A stretch of DNA of 35,992 nucleotides from Gloeocapsa sp. UFS-A4-WI-NPMV-4B04 (GTDB lineage Bacteria; Cyanobacteriota; Cyanobacteriia; Cyanobacteriales; Chroococcidiopsidaceae), in the NCBI GenBank assembly GCA_019359535.1, contig JAHHHE010000033.1, positions 1 through 35,992 of the forward strand, written 5' to 3'. Numbering within the stretch: position 1 is the first letter of the stretch; each line of letters opens with the position of its first letter. The notes under the pieces are model-generated. The model was not told the origin of the DNA and searched no databases. It saw nothing but the letters and a program-made list of their open reading frames with translations. This document shows, in pieces, positions 15,939 to 24,805 of the stretch. The position numbers were made by a program, and so were the translations under genes.

Positions 15939-15945
15939 AAGCGCC

Positions 15946-17016
15946 ATGATTGACCAAGTTGCTGCTGCCTTTGAACGTCAAGATTACCGCACCGCAGCCC
16001 AGTTATTGCAACAACTGAGCCAAGATTCGCCCCAAAACCCTTGGGTGCAATATTACTTAGGACGGTTAGACGAAGTTTCAGGCAAGTTAGAAACAGCTGA
16101 AGAAATTTATCGGCAACTGCTACGCAACGTCAGCAATACCAAAGTTGTGGCTCAAGCACGTCAGGGGTTGCAACGAGTCCAAGCGATCGCCAAAGAACAA
16201 CGAACTCAAGCTCTCGCCCAAGCAACAGCTGACCCCAGCAATAATCAACTAGGCGTATTAGTCTTAGAACCAGTTTCTAGCGACAGAACCGTAGCTGCTC
16301 AAAAGTTAGCCCAGATTTTGCAGATAGATCCTTACACGGCGCGGCTACAGCTACCTAGTCGCGGTTGGCGATTGTATCGGACGGGTGCGATCGGAGAACT
16401 GCGCTTTTTAGGTCAAAAACTGCGCGCGGCTGGAGTTGAGTGTTTTTGGGCTACACTAGCTGAAATTCACAAAATTCAAGTTTTTCAAGTCAGCTATTTT
16501 CAACATTCTGCTCAAGCTAGGATTGTTTGCCAAAACGAACAAGGACAAATCGGTTCTTTGGCTTTCAACTGGTCAGAAGTTACTCAGCGCGCAGAGGGAC
16601 TTTTGCCGATTTTTGAAGAAGTAGTAGATTTAGACCACAGAGGCAAGCTAAAACGCAAAACCCAGATCCAAGACTACGTGCAATTTTGCGATTTACACCT
16701 TCCGCAAAGGCATTGTATTCTAAGGCTTCACGCTCACAGCTACCAATTTCAACAAGGTCTTATAACTGCTCCTCAACCAAGCCAGACAACAATTAGAATC
16801 AATTGGAACAGCTTAGTTAAGTTCCTCGATCAACAATTATCTCACGCTACCATTTGGTCAGATTTCACGCCCTTCGCCGAAACCGTCCTAGATCAAAAAG
16901 AATTGCTGGGACGTATTCAGTCTCATATTCACTTATTTCGTAGGGCAGAGACAAGTTGGGACTCAGCTTTTCACTTATACAGTGGGCTAGTTTTTGCTAG
17001 GAGTCAGGGGAAATAG
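15946..17016 (+). CDS. TPR-containing conserved cyanobacterial protein
   Basis: A 356-residue protein. The N-terminal 60 residues form two tetratricopeptide-like helix pairs (AAAFERQDYRTAAQLLQQLSQ and WVQYYLGRLDEVSGKLETAEEIYRQLL). A central domain begins LGVLVLEPVSSDRTVAAQKLAQIL and includes GWRLYRTGAIGELRFLGQKLRAAGVECFW. The rest is mixed alpha/beta with no catalytic motif that I recognise. There is no signal peptide, so it is probably cytoplasmic. I start it at the ATG at 15946 because the 11 codons upstream are GCCCCTA repeat DNA. It lies 48 bases after rsmE on the same strand and may share its transcript. Function unknown. Confidence 0.7.
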   Translation: MIDQVAAAFERQDYRTAAQLLQQLSQDSPQNPWVQYYLGRLDEVSGKLETAEEIYRQLLRNVSNTKVVAQARQGLQRVQAIAKEQRTQALAQATADPSNNQLGVLVLEPVSSDRTVAAQKLAQILQIDPYTARLQLPSRGWRLYRTGAIGELRFLGQKLRAAGVECFWATLAEIHKIQVFQVSYFQHSAQARIVCQNEQGQIGSLAFNWSEVTQRAEGLLPIFEEVVDLDHRGKLKRKTQIQDYVQFCDLHLPQRHCILRLHAHSYQFQQGLITAPQPSQTTIRINWNSLVKFLDQQLSHATIWSDFTPFAETVLDQKELLGRIQSHIHLFRRAETSWDSAFHLYSGLVFARSQGK

Positions 17017-17112
17017 ATTATTACCTAAACTGCTTGTGAGTGCCATTCTTGAATGTTTATCTCGTCAACACCGCATAACAGCCGTGAGTAACCTTCCTTT
17101 CCTAGCCCCTGA

Positions 17113-17147
17113 CCCCCGCGATCCCTTCTTATTTATCCGGGGGTTTT
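17113..17147 (+). terminator. terminator after the TPR gene
   Basis: CCCCCG at 17113-17118 pairs with CGGGGG at 17138-17143, followed by TTTT at 17144-17147. It overlaps the last codons of the convergent minus-strand gene, whose stop is at 17133-17135. Confidence 0.65.
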
Positions 17148-17666
17148 AACTTGACGCGCCATATCCAGAAAAGGATTCATACTTGGGCCTGGACGACGAC
17201 GACTGTTTGAGCTACCAGTCGGGGCGAGATATTTAGGAGCAAAAGTGGTTTCAGTTGGAGTCTGCCCATTCTTGCTTGCTGCTGGGGTTTTTTCTGCTGG
17301 TACAGCCGTAACTCCTTCAGCAGTTTGAACTAGCTCAACTTTGGCAGATTGAGCAGAAGCGGCGGCGGCATCTGTTTTTGCAGGCTGCTCTTTAGCAGGT
17401 TTAGTAGCAGTAGCGGCTACGGGAGTTTTTGCTACTGCACCGTTAGTTGACTGATTAGCCTTAGCTGGTGTCTCCTCAGACTCGTCAAGTTCCATGAAAT
17501 AGCCGCTACGTCTGCGAGTTTTACCAGTGACTTTCCCTGGTAGTTCTTTAGCTTTGTCGGCGGCGGGTTTTATGCTAGGCTTGTCTTCTTGAGCCTTGTT
17601 GCCACGTAAAAGCCCGACAAAGAAAGATAGAATCCCACTCAATAAATTTTTGAAAAAACCAACCAT
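17133..17666 (-). CDS. conserved low-complexity protein, membrane-associated N-terminus
   Basis: A 177-residue protein in three parts. Residues 1-22 (VGFFKNLLSGILSFFVGLLR) form an amphipathic or membrane-embedded helix. Residues 25-135 are low-complexity Lys/Ala/Thr/Pro sequence with the islands RRRSGYFMELDE and VELVQTAEG. The C-terminus is compact and looks conserved: FAPKYLAPTGSSNSRRRPGP followed by SMNPFLDMARQVK. The pattern suggests a tethered, largely disordered adaptor with two short linear motifs. I recognise no named family. Ala-rich coding repeats make the middle part prone to length variation. Confidence 0.65.
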   Translation of the reverse strand: MVGFFKNLLSGILSFFVGLLRGNKAQEDKPSIKPAADKAKELPGKVTGKTRRRSGYFMELDESEETPAKANQSTNGAVAKTPVAATATKPAKEQPAKTDAAAASAQSAKVELVQTAEGVTAVPAEKTPAASKNGQTPTETTFAPKYLAPTGSSNSRRRPGPSMNPFLDMARQVKTPG

Positions 17667-18103
17667 TACAACTACTCCTAGCGTTTATGCAACAAACATG
17701 ATTGCAACTTTATTAAAATTAGGGCAAAGTATTAGCTTCCATCAAGACCTGCTTGATATCTAAAACTTTTTTCTTGTAACACAATTCAATTGACAGCTTT
17801 ACACTGCTTACCATTAAAACCTGAGTAATATTACAGCAGAATGATGGTAAAAGTTTTTACTTTAGGCAACTAAAATCTAAATTAATTATCAAATTTTTTA
17901 GTACCTGTAACCAAGAATTTTAAATATTTCTTCATAAAACTTAATTAATAGGGATTTAAGCACCAATACTTAATGATTGTTTAGAAAAGGAGAATTTAAA
18001 CGATTGATCGTTGATTTAACACATTAGTAAATATTTAGAACTTCTGGTTAAATTAGTTCTAATTAAATATTGTTAGCTTAGGGCATTAACGTTAGCTGCA
18101 TGA
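17667..18103. other. AT-rich intergenic region without recognisable genes
   Basis: About 440 bases, AT-rich, with no open frame of note. A short inverted repeat (ATCAAG/CTTGAT, about 17742-17757) is the only structure that I see. Bases 18104-18157 are the orphaned 3' end of the aldo/keto reductase described below. Confidence 0.4.
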
Positions 18104-18157
18104 TTAGCGCCGATATTCATCGCCGCAGTCGCCGATTAAGTGGTACAGATCCTGCGA

Positions 18158-19120
18158 TCACTTAAGTACAGTATCAATCTGGTTACGATCATCTGTGTCA
18201 ATGGTAAAACTAAATACCCTCGCGTTATCTTCAATGTGCTGAGAAACGCCTAGCCTTGCGCCAATAATTGCTCCCGCCACTGCTGGACGATCTAGAACAT
18301 AACGCACCGCCACGTTGGGGATACTTACACCGTGCTTCTGAGCAATGGTTTTCAGCGTTGAAAGCAACTCTTGAAATAAATTCCACCCTCCCCAAGCATT
18401 AATCATATTCTTGTATTTTTTCAAGCTAGCAGTGGTGAGTTCGCCTCCTCGTGGTTCAGTCCCAAGATATTTGTCCGCCAAGAAACCGCCGCAGAGCGTA
18501 CCGTAAGCCAGAAGTTTGATATCGTGTTGCTGACAGACCTGACTCATTTGCACTTCAGGACGGCGATCAATGACAGAAAATTGCACCTGATTGGATACAA
18601 TCTTAATCCCGTTGTCCACAATAATTTTTAAGTGTTGAGTATCAAAGTTAGTCAAGGCTAGATGCTTAATCTTTCCTTCTTCCCTCAGTTCTGCCATGTA
18701 TTTAAGCGCATCGAGATAATTGTGATCTCGATATTCCCACCAGTGAAACTGCAACAAGTCTAAGGAATCAACACCCATCCTTTTGCGAGAGATATTAATA
18801 TTTTCCTCGACCAGTTTTTTTGTCATTTTACCTGGTCTGGGAACCCATTTCGTAAAGGCTTGGAGGTGAGACAGCGCTGCTTCGCCCCTCGTTGCTATCA
18901 GTTGTCGTCGGAATTCACCAATAAATTCTTCGGCTGGCCCATAATGGTTAGCTAAATCCCAGGTCGTGAAGCCTGCATCCATGTAATCAAACATACTCTG
19001 AATTGCAGCTTTGCGATCGATGCGTCCGTGAGCGCCGGAAACCTGCCACATTCCGTTGAGTATACGGCAAATGTTTAAATCAGAAACCAGTTGCAGTCTG
19101 ATTGATTCAGGTAAGGCCAT
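18158..19120 (-). CDS. aldo/keto reductase, truncated by an in-frame TGA
   Basis: A TIM-barrel NADPH-dependent oxidoreductase of 320 residues from the ATG at 19118-19120. Catalytic-site matches are Asp and Tyr in TTWDLANHYGPAE, Lys in AFTKWVP and His in LLQFHWWEY. NADP-binding segments include LLAYGTLCGGFLADKY and GAIIGARLGVSQHIEDNARVF. The frame stops at a TGA (18158-18160) after QIDTVLK. Without that codon it would continue 17 residues, SQDLYHLIGDCGDEYRR, to a TAA at 18104-18106, which is the tail I expect for this subfamily. So either this is a recent nonsense mutation or a sequencing error, or the tail is dispensable. An open frame reaches 28 codons upstream, to 19204, but that overlaps the divergent gene's leader. 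Confidence 0.82.
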   Translation of the reverse strand: MALPESIRLQLVSDLNICRILNGMWQVSGAHGRIDRKAAIQSMFDYMDAGFTTWDLANHYGPAEEFIGEFRRQLIATRGEAALSHLQAFTKWVPRPGKMTKKLVEENINISRKRMGVDSLDLLQFHWWEYRDHNYLDALKYMAELREEGKIKHLALTNFDTQHLKIIVDNGIKIVSNQVQFSVIDRRPEVQMSQVCQQHDIKLLAYGTLCGGFLADKYLGTEPRGGELTTASLKKYKNMINAWGGWNLFQELLSTLKTIAQKHGVSIPNVAVRYVLDRPAVAGAIIGARLGVSQHIEDNARVFSFTIDTDDRNQIDTVLK

Positions 19121-19265
19121 TTGAGTTTTAATACATTGGCAGTTATCATCGTGCCACACTCCTTTATTGCTCGACAGAATAACCCTCAATATTAAACAAC
19201 ACAAACGCCATTATTACTTTTTTGCTATTGTGCATATTTCTAAATCTAAAAAAGAAGAAATAATT

Positions 19266-19613
19266 ATGGTAAAAGAAGTGGTGCTAATGCCTGATTACCA
19301 TTGCTGGCCTTTATGGTACGGTGATGGATTTGAGGAAGTTGGTGATATCGAGCCTGACGAGCTACCATTAAGTCCAGAGACGAATGACCAACTACTACGT
19401 TGGGCAAATGCATATGATAGAACATTAAATTTTGCTGACCCTAAAGATGAATCTTACTATTTCAGTGAGCAAGAGCTGGGAGAATTTGAACACGAGGGAA
19501 TCAGTTTGTGGCAGAAGCTTCAGGAAGAACTTGGTTCCGACTATAAAGTGACATACTACAGTCAGAAGCTACACAAGTCTGTAAATGAGCCGAAAGAGCT
19601 AAATAGCCAGTAG
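19266..19613 (+). CDS. small acidic protein of unknown function
   Basis: A 115-residue acidic protein starting MVKEVVLMPDYHCWPLWYGD. Conserved-looking features are the aromatic PDYHCWPLWYGDG opening, then DIEPDELPLSPETNDQLLRW, the YDRTLNFADP turn, FEHEGISLWQKLQEELGSDY and the closing KVTYYSQKLHK. I chose the ATG at 19266 because it is preceded by an AGAAGAA purine tract; the frame extends upstream to 19167 but there it only overlaps the aldo/keto reductase leader. Similar small proteins occur scattered in bacteria, to my recollection, some near polymorphic-toxin loci, but nothing here supports an immunity role. Function unknown. Confidence 0.65.
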   Translation: MVKEVVLMPDYHCWPLWYGDGFEEVGDIEPDELPLSPETNDQLLRWANAYDRTLNFADPKDESYYFSEQELGEFEHEGISLWQKLQEELGSDYKVTYYSQKLHKSVNEPKELNSQ

Positions 19614-19740
19614 CACTTGAGTGAGTAGGTTTGGCAATGACCACCCTAATCGCTACTAGCCTTCGTCAAGCGGCAAAGTGTCTATATTTCTATAGCCGTA
19701 AATTCTATTCAGTAAATATTATTGCTATTTTCTATATAAT

Positions 19741-19776
19741 AAAAAACTCACTGGGAACTTAAAGATCTCAGTGAGT
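19741..19776 (-). terminator. Rho-independent terminator of the nitrogenase-domain gene
   Basis: Read on the minus strand, ACTCACTGAGA pairs with TCCCAGTGAGT (one G-U), followed by TTTTTT (the A-run at 19741-19746 on the plus strand). It lies 35 bases after the stop of the gene at 19811-20188. Confidence 0.85.
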
Positions 19777-19810
19777 CAAGGATATTTTTACATAAAACAC
19801 TTTGCCTTAG

Positions 19811-20188
19811 TCAGCAGTATTGGGTCACATCCTCGCCGCACTCATCAGCTAAATAGCACAAAGCCCGGAAGCGCAACATCACGACTTCCTCGTAAAGAGG
19901 ATTGAGCTTGCACATTGGGGGAATATGAAACAGTGTGTGACCAAAAAGTTTCACATCGCGCTCAAATGGACACTGGGCGGGAATGACTTTACACAAGCGG
20001 TGAGCCAGTTTAGGATTGCTGATTTCTACTTGGTTAAGCCACTGGCGCAGGGGTCGTAGAATATCAAAGGTAGGCTTCGGGGAAGGACGACGCACGGGTT
20101 TGGCGTTAGTCACAGGTGCATCTACCGAGTCAATCCACACCCAGCTACTAAGTGAAATATTTTGTACTGTATAATCTAATACGTTCAT
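19811..20188 (-). CDS. Mo-dependent nitrogenase C-terminal domain protein
   Basis: A 125-residue protein matching the Mo-nitro_C family (Pfam PF06967, from memory). Key segments are ILRPLRQWLNQVEISNPKLA, HRLCKVIPAQCPFERDVKLF and HTLFHIPPMCKLNPLYEEVV, then LRFRALCYLADECGEDVTQYC. The cysteines (LCKVIPAQC, MCKLN, ALCYLADECGED and the terminal C) are the conserved core and could bind metal. The domain is named for sequences annotated with nitrogenase in cyanobacteria but also occurs alone in non-fixing strains, and no nif gene is in this window. I start at the ATG at 20188, which has GGAG upstream; a GTG at 20209 would add seven residues. Confidence 0.85.
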   Translation of the reverse strand: MNVLDYTVQNISLSSWVWIDSVDAPVTNAKPVRRPSPKPTFDILRPLRQWLNQVEISNPKLAHRLCKVIPAQCPFERDVKLFGHTLFHIPPMCKLNPLYEEVVMLRFRALCYLADECGEDVTQYC

Positions 20189-20209
20189 TGTCCACTCCTC
20201 TGTCTCCAC

Positions 20210-20795
20210 GCCATTTGAATCTACTGAACATTTACAAAGTTTTAACGGTTACTATCGAAATAATGTTCCCCGGCTTGGATGAAGTATTCAGCTTGAGCTA
20301 CGTACTTGAGTCAGGAACTTTGTTAATTACTACATAACGCTAACTAGAAATTCCGCTTGCAGGTAAGGGTACTAAAGCTATCTTGTTCGTTACTTTATCT
20401 AGATAAAAGTTTAATAAAGAAACACCCTGTCTAGTGAAAGTTAATGTATGATCGGCATTTATTTAATGCAGCAAAATCATTTCATAAGCGTTTGGTATCT
20501 AAAAGTACAAATTCAGCGTTGAAGTATTGAAGTTTTGGACTGAAGCCTTCAATCTGGAAGCTGCTATTATCTTGACCCAGACAGTCAGAAAGATGAATGA
20601 GGAACATCACTGAAGTTTGACGATTGAAAACTAAAGATTCCAGTAAATTTACTCAACCCTTTAATAGTGTAGACCAAATAAGTAAAGAAATGTTGCGGGT
20701 TTGAGGAACGAAAAGTGGTGTGATATCCGTTAATGTGATTGGGCGATCGCGAATTATTTTAGTAGTTGAGCGGCTGCACAACAGCATCGCCCAAC
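20210..20795. other. intergenic region without recognisable genes
   Basis: About 590 bases. The left part must carry the promoter of the nitrogenase-domain gene. Nothing coding is convincing, and no RNA gene is recognised. A GCGATCGC lies at about 20743. Confidence 0.4.
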
Positions 20796-20832
20796 AAATA
20801 GGGGTAGAGAGTTGAACCCTCTACCCCTATTT
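20796..20832 (-). terminator. hairpin terminator of rnj
   Basis: AAATAGGGGTAGAG at 20796-20809 pairs perfectly over 14 bp with CTCTACCCCTATTT at 20819-20832 around a 9-base loop. It lies 20 bases past the rnj stop on the minus strand. The T-run is short. Confidence 0.8.
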
Positions 20833-20851
20833 AACTAAACCAATTTAGGAA

Positions 20852-22618
20852 TTATGATGCGACTTGAGCAGTAGTGCGCCGCCGTCTTCTACCATCTGTA
20901 GCTTTGACAGGTTCGTCTGGTGTTTGCATCAATAGAATGACAGATGTTTGGCTTTGCAATTCACGGCGTATTGAACGCTGTAGTTCACGCTCTAATTGCA
21001 CTTGTAATCCAGCCCAGTCTACTTCTAGTTGTTCCCCATCAGCAGGGCGGGCAAAATCTGACCAGCGATCGCTTAAAACTCCTTCCATGCGCTCTTGTAC
21101 CCACTTTTGCAGCAGCGCTCGATCCACTGACGTTACCACGCCCCGAACATGAAGATCCGGCTTCATCATCAACTTACCATTCCAGTCCACCGCAGCTGCT
21201 ATGGTCACGATACCTTCTTCAGCTAGCTTTTGGCGTTCTTCGAGTACCTTACCGTTCACTATTCCACAGCCGGCCGTATCTACTAAGTCGATACCAGCCG
21301 TAACTTTACCTGTAATGCGCATAGCATCAGCAGATACTTCTACGACATCACCATTGTGCATAATGATCATGTTTTCTGGTGGAATCCCCATACTTTGGGC
21401 TGTCTGCGCGTGCTTCACCAACATCCGATGTTCGCCATGCGCGGGTAAGAAGAACTTAGGCTTAGTTAAAGCAATCATCAGCTTTTGGTCTTCTTGACAA
21501 CCATGTCCAGAAACGTGAATTCCTTGCTCACGACCATACACCACCTTTGCGCCCTGCATCATCAAACGATCAATAGTATTGACTACAGCGATCGTGTTGC
21601 CTGGAATCGGGTTAGCTGAAAATACTACTGTGTCACCCTCGCGGATTTTTAGATGCTGATGTTGACCATTAGAGATGCGTGTCATTGCCGACATTGGCTC
21701 ACCTTGAGAACCCGTTGTGAGAATTAGAACATTCTCGTCAGGCATACTGCGGACAACGTTCAAAGGTTGGAAGAGATTATCTGGACATTTGATGTAACCC
21801 AAATTGCGGGCATGGGCGATTAGATTTAGCATCGATCGCCCAACAACTGATACAACGCGATTGTACTTCTGTGCCAGTTCCAAAATCATATTGATCCGAT
21901 GCACAGAAGAAGCAAAGGTAGTTATTAGCAATCGTCCAGTAGCTTTGCTAATAACTCGGTCAAGATTGGGAAAAACCGACCGTTCAGACGGTGTAAATCC
22001 TGGTACTTCGGAATTTGTTGAGTCACTAATTAGGCAAAGTACACCTTTTTCGCCGTGTTCTGCCAACCTTTGTATATCAAAAAATTCTCCATCAACAGGA
22101 GTATGATCAAATTTAAAATCTCCAGTATGAATAATTACTCCGGCGGGAGTGTGCAAGGCGACGGTGAAGCTATCGGCGATTGAGTGCGTGTTACGAATAA
22201 ATTCGGCTACAAATGCCGAACCAATCCGGATCAAATCGCGGGGACGAACTGACCTTAATTCTGTGCGATCGCGTACTCCGGCTTCTTCTAGTTTGCCTTC
22301 TAGCATTGCCAATGCCAGACGCGGGCCATAAATAACCGGAATATCAAACTGCTTTAAGTGATAGGCAATTCCGCCAATGTGATCTTCATGACCGTGAGTA
22401 ACGATCATGCCTTTGATCTTATGGCGATTTTCCCGCAGATAAGTCATATCTGGCAGGACAATATTTACCCCGTGCATATCTTCGGTAGGAAAAGCTAGCC
22501 CTGCATCTAGGATTAAAATTTCATCGTTATACTCGAAAACACAGGTATTTTTACCAATTTCATGTAGACCACCGAGAGGAATAATTTTGATAGTGGCTGA
22601 CGATTCGTTTTGTGTCAT
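20852..22618 (-). CDS. rnj: ribonuclease J
   Basis: A 588-residue metallo-beta-lactamase/beta-CASP ribonuclease with endonuclease and 5'-to-3' exonuclease activity in mRNA decay and rRNA processing. The two-zinc motif HGHEDH is at 75-80; further metal ligands are in IIHTGDFKFDH and the SGHGCQEDQ and PAHGEHRML segments of the beta-CASP region. The C-terminal domain runs from about 450 and ends in a basic tail (DGRRRRRTTAQVAS) that may contact RNA. Cyanobacteria carry RNase J together with RNase E. It is the last gene of an asd-dapA-rnj series on the minus strand, 194 bases after dapA, with a hairpin in that gap and a 14-bp terminator behind it. Confidence 0.95.
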   Translation of the reverse strand: MTQNESSATIKIIPLGGLHEIGKNTCVFEYNDEILILDAGLAFPTEDMHGVNIVLPDMTYLRENRHKIKGMIVTHGHEDHIGGIAYHLKQFDIPVIYGPRLALAMLEGKLEEAGVRDRTELRSVRPRDLIRIGSAFVAEFIRNTHSIADSFTVALHTPAGVIIHTGDFKFDHTPVDGEFFDIQRLAEHGEKGVLCLISDSTNSEVPGFTPSERSVFPNLDRVISKATGRLLITTFASSVHRINMILELAQKYNRVVSVVGRSMLNLIAHARNLGYIKCPDNLFQPLNVVRSMPDENVLILTTGSQGEPMSAMTRISNGQHQHLKIREGDTVVFSANPIPGNTIAVVNTIDRLMMQGAKVVYGREQGIHVSGHGCQEDQKLMIALTKPKFFLPAHGEHRMLVKHAQTAQSMGIPPENMIIMHNGDVVEVSADAMRITGKVTAGIDLVDTAGCGIVNGKVLEERQKLAEEGIVTIAAAVDWNGKLMMKPDLHVRGVVTSVDRALLQKWVQERMEGVLSDRWSDFARPADGEQLEVDWAGLQVQLERELQRSIRRELQSQTSVILLMQTPDEPVKATDGRRRRRTTAQVAS

Positions 22619-22726
22619 TTGTCCTATTTGGATGAATTGTTTTTTGTGTTTAAATTGAAAGATATTTAACTGGATGAGTGCAGTATTAGCTAAGTTTTAA
22701 TTTGACTAAGAAGACATTACCTATAC

Positions 22727-22757
22727 GACTGAATCAGTTTTAGAAAAACTGTCAGTC
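22727..22757 (-). promoter_or_regulatory. hairpin in the dapA-rnj gap
   Basis: GACTGAATCAGTTTT at 22727-22741 can pair with AAAACTGTCAGTC at 22745-22757, giving 13 pairs with a two-base bulge and a short loop. It lies 56 bases beyond the dapA stop and about 110 before the rnj start. No T-run follows on the minus strand, so attenuation or an RNA-processing site is as likely as termination. Confidence 0.5.
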
Positions 22758-22812
22758 ACAGCAATAGAAATAAGCAGCACCTAAATATTTAATTGTCAAA
22801 AACTCACAGCAG

Positions 22813-23691
22813 TTATGGCAAGTCAGTAAAAATTGCCTTTAATTTTTGACTCATCCAGTCTTCGTCTTCGCATAAGGGTAGACGAGTAGAACCTACATCC
22901 CAGCCTTTGAGTTTGAGCGCAGTTTTGAGCGGAATCGGATTAGTAGTCGCAAACAAAGCTTTGAACAAAGGGAAAAGTTTAAGGTGAATTTGGGTTGCAA
23001 CTTGGCTATTACCTGTTTCAAAGGCTTGGATCATTTGTTGCAATTGCTTTCCTACCAAATGACTTGCTACACTCACCACACCACTACCGCCAACGGCTAA
23101 CAAAGGAAGAGTTAGAGAGTCGTCACCAGAATAAAGTTTAAATTCTTTTGGTGTTAAGCGATTAATTTCACTTGCTTGATCTAAATTCCCTGTTGATTCT
23201 TTAATCCCCACAATGTTTTCAATTTCAGCTAAACGAGCAACTGTTTCAGGCTGAAGATTTTGACCAGTGCGAGTTGGGATGTTGTACAACAAAAAAGGTA
23301 AATCGGGGCAGGCAAGCGCGATCGCCTTAAAGTGTTGATAGAGTCCTGCTTGGGGTGGCTTGTTGTAATAAGGAACTACTTGTAAAGATCCATGTAATCC
23401 TATTTTAGCGGCTTTTTGGGTAGCTGCGATCGCTTCCTCGGTTGAATTTGAACCAGTCCCCGCGATCACTAGAGCTTTTCCCGCTACCGCCTGCAACACC
23501 ACTTGAAATAACTGGTACTCCTCGTCCCAACTAAGTGTAGGCGATTCTCCTGTTGTGCCACATACTACCAAAGTATCCGTACCTTGTTCTACCAGATACG
23601 CTGCTAGTTCCTCTGCTACCGAATAGTTCACACTGCCGTCTTCCTTGAACGGCGTGATCATGGCGGTTAAAACCCGTCCAAAATCTACCAC
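22813..23691 (-). CDS. dapA: 4-hydroxy-tetrahydrodipicolinate synthase
   Basis: A 292-residue class I aldolase that condenses pyruvate with aspartate semialdehyde at the branch to lysine and diaminopimelate. Clear motifs are [40 protein letters not shown] (catalytic Tyr), LYNIPTRTG, and VGIKESTGN, which carries the Schiff-base lysine. I start at the GTG at 23691, which gives [10 protein letters not shown] and has GAGGAG about 10 bases upstream; this matches the usual length of about 293. An upstream TTG at 23760 would overlap the asd stop and add 23 unlikely residues. The upstream gene makes its substrate, so the pair is a functional unit. Confidence 0.94.
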   Translation of the reverse strand: MVDFGRVLTAMITPFKEDGSVNYSVAEELAAYLVEQGTDTLVVCGTTGESPTLSWDEEYQLFQVVLQAVAGKALVIAGTGSNSTEEAIAATQKAAKIGLHGSLQVVPYYNKPPQAGLYQHFKAIALACPDLPFLLYNIPTRTGQNLQPETVARLAEIENIVGIKESTGNLDQASEINRLTPKEFKLYSGDDSLTLPLLAVGGSGVVSVASHLVGKQLQQMIQAFETGNSQVATQIHLKLFPLFKALFATTNPIPLKTALKLKGWDVGSTRLPLCEDEDWMSQKLKAIFTDLP

Positions 23692-23743
23692 CCTCTTTAA
23701 CTCCTCGTTAACCTCTTTGTATTTCTGTGTTGTGGTAGTTATT

Positions 23744-24790
23744 TCATGAAATAGAACCAACTGCCGCCGCAGGTTGAAGCAGATTTTTCTCTACCAGCAA
23801 CTCGGCAATTTGGAGAGCATTCAAAGCTGCACCTTTACGAATTTGGTCTCCACAAAGCCAAATTTCTAAACCACAGGGATGGGAAATATCCTGACGAATG
23901 CGACCAACTAAAACTTCATCCTTACCTGTAGCATCTACTGGCATAGGAAAATAATTTGCGTGCCAGTCTTCTACTACTTTCACCCCAGGAGCTTGACTCA
24001 AGATTTTTTTAGCTTCTCCTACACTCATTGGCGCTTCAAATTCTAGATTAATCGCTTCTGAGTGCGCTCGTAGGACGGGAACCCGAACACAAGTTGCTGT
24101 AATTCTCAGATCCATAGTCCCAAAAATTTTGCGTGTCTCGTTGACCATTTTCATTTCTTCCTCACAGTACCCTGAATCGGTAAGGGGGGAATTATGGGGA
24201 AACAAATTGAAAGCCAAGGGATAAGGAAAAATATCTGTTGTTGGTTCCTCTCCTGCTAGGATTGCTTGCGCTTGGTTTTTGACTTCCTCGATTGCTCTTG
24301 CACCCGCACCACTGGCAGATTGGTAGGTTGCCGCAACAATGCGTTTTACTGTTCGCACTTGATGAAGAGGCCAGACTGCCACTGCCATCAAAATTGTTGT
24401 GCAGTTGGGATTGGCAATAATACCTCGATGAGCGGCAGCAGCTTGGGGATTTACTTCTGGAACTACCAAGGGAACTTGAGGATTCATCCGAAACGCACTG
24501 GAGTTATCAATTACGACAGCTCCTGCCGCGACAGCAATTGGAGCCCAAGTTTTTGATATTGAACCTCCAGCTGACGCTAGAACTATATCCACGTTATCAA
24601 AAGAGCTAGAGCCTACTGGCTCTACTGGTAAATCTTCACCGCGAAAGTGCATTGTCCGTCCCGCAGAGCGAGGCGATGCTAAAAGCTTTAAATCAGCTAA
24701 AGGGAAATTACGCTCTGCTAACAATTCCAACAATTCTGTGCCAACCGCGCCAGTTGCTCCTAAAATTGCAACTTGATATGATTTTGTCAA
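23744..24790 (-). CDS. asd: aspartate-semialdehyde dehydrogenase
   Basis: A 348-residue enzyme that reduces aspartyl phosphate to aspartate semialdehyde with NADPH, feeding lysine, threonine and methionine synthesis. The dinucleotide-binding GATGAVG lies at the N-terminus, the active-site cysteine is in NPNCTTI, the substrate-binding [11 protein letters not shown] follows, and the C-terminal [10 protein letters not shown] and GNALNA-like [13 protein letters not shown] are present. I favour the TTG at 24790, which is preceded by a strong GGAGG/GAAGG tract; the GTG at 24805 lies before that tract and adds five residues. It is the first gene of the asd-dapA-rnj series and is divergent from tig. 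Confidence 0.94.
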   Translation of the reverse strand: MTKSYQVAILGATGAVGTELLELLAERNFPLADLKLLASPRSAGRTMHFRGEDLPVEPVGSSSFDNVDIVLASAGGSISKTWAPIAVAAGAVVIDNSSAFRMNPQVPLVVPEVNPQAAAAHRGIIANPNCTTILMAVAVWPLHQVRTVKRIVAATYQSASGAGARAIEEVKNQAQAILAGEEPTTDIFPYPLAFNLFPHNSPLTDSGYCEEEMKMVNETRKIFGTMDLRITATCVRVPVLRAHSEAINLEFEAPMSVGEAKKILSQAPGVKVVEDWHANYFPMPVDATGKDEVLVGRIRQDISHPCGLEIWLCGDQIRKGAALNALQIAELLVEKNLLQPAAAVGSIS

Positions 24791-24805
24791 CCTTCTTTCC
24801 TCCAC

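Noticed and set aside
18158-18160. Selenocysteine at the in-frame TGA of the aldo/keto reductase
   Set aside because: I know of no selenocysteine machinery in typical cyanobacteria, and the position is not one where the family uses cysteine; a nonsense change or sequence error is simpler.
19121-19204. Upstream extension of the aldo/keto reductase (MCCLILRV...)
   Set aside because: The family start matches the ATG at 19120; the extension is cysteine-rich, unlike the family, and overlaps the divergent gene's leader.
20152-20337. Open frame of 61 codons on the plus strand
   Set aside because: It overlaps the start of the nitrogenase-domain gene on the other strand and shows no recognisable protein features.
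23689-23760. Longer dapA start at a TTG at 23760
   Set aside because: It would overlap the asd stop, add 23 residues not seen in the family, and lack the GAGGAG site that precedes the GTG at 23691.
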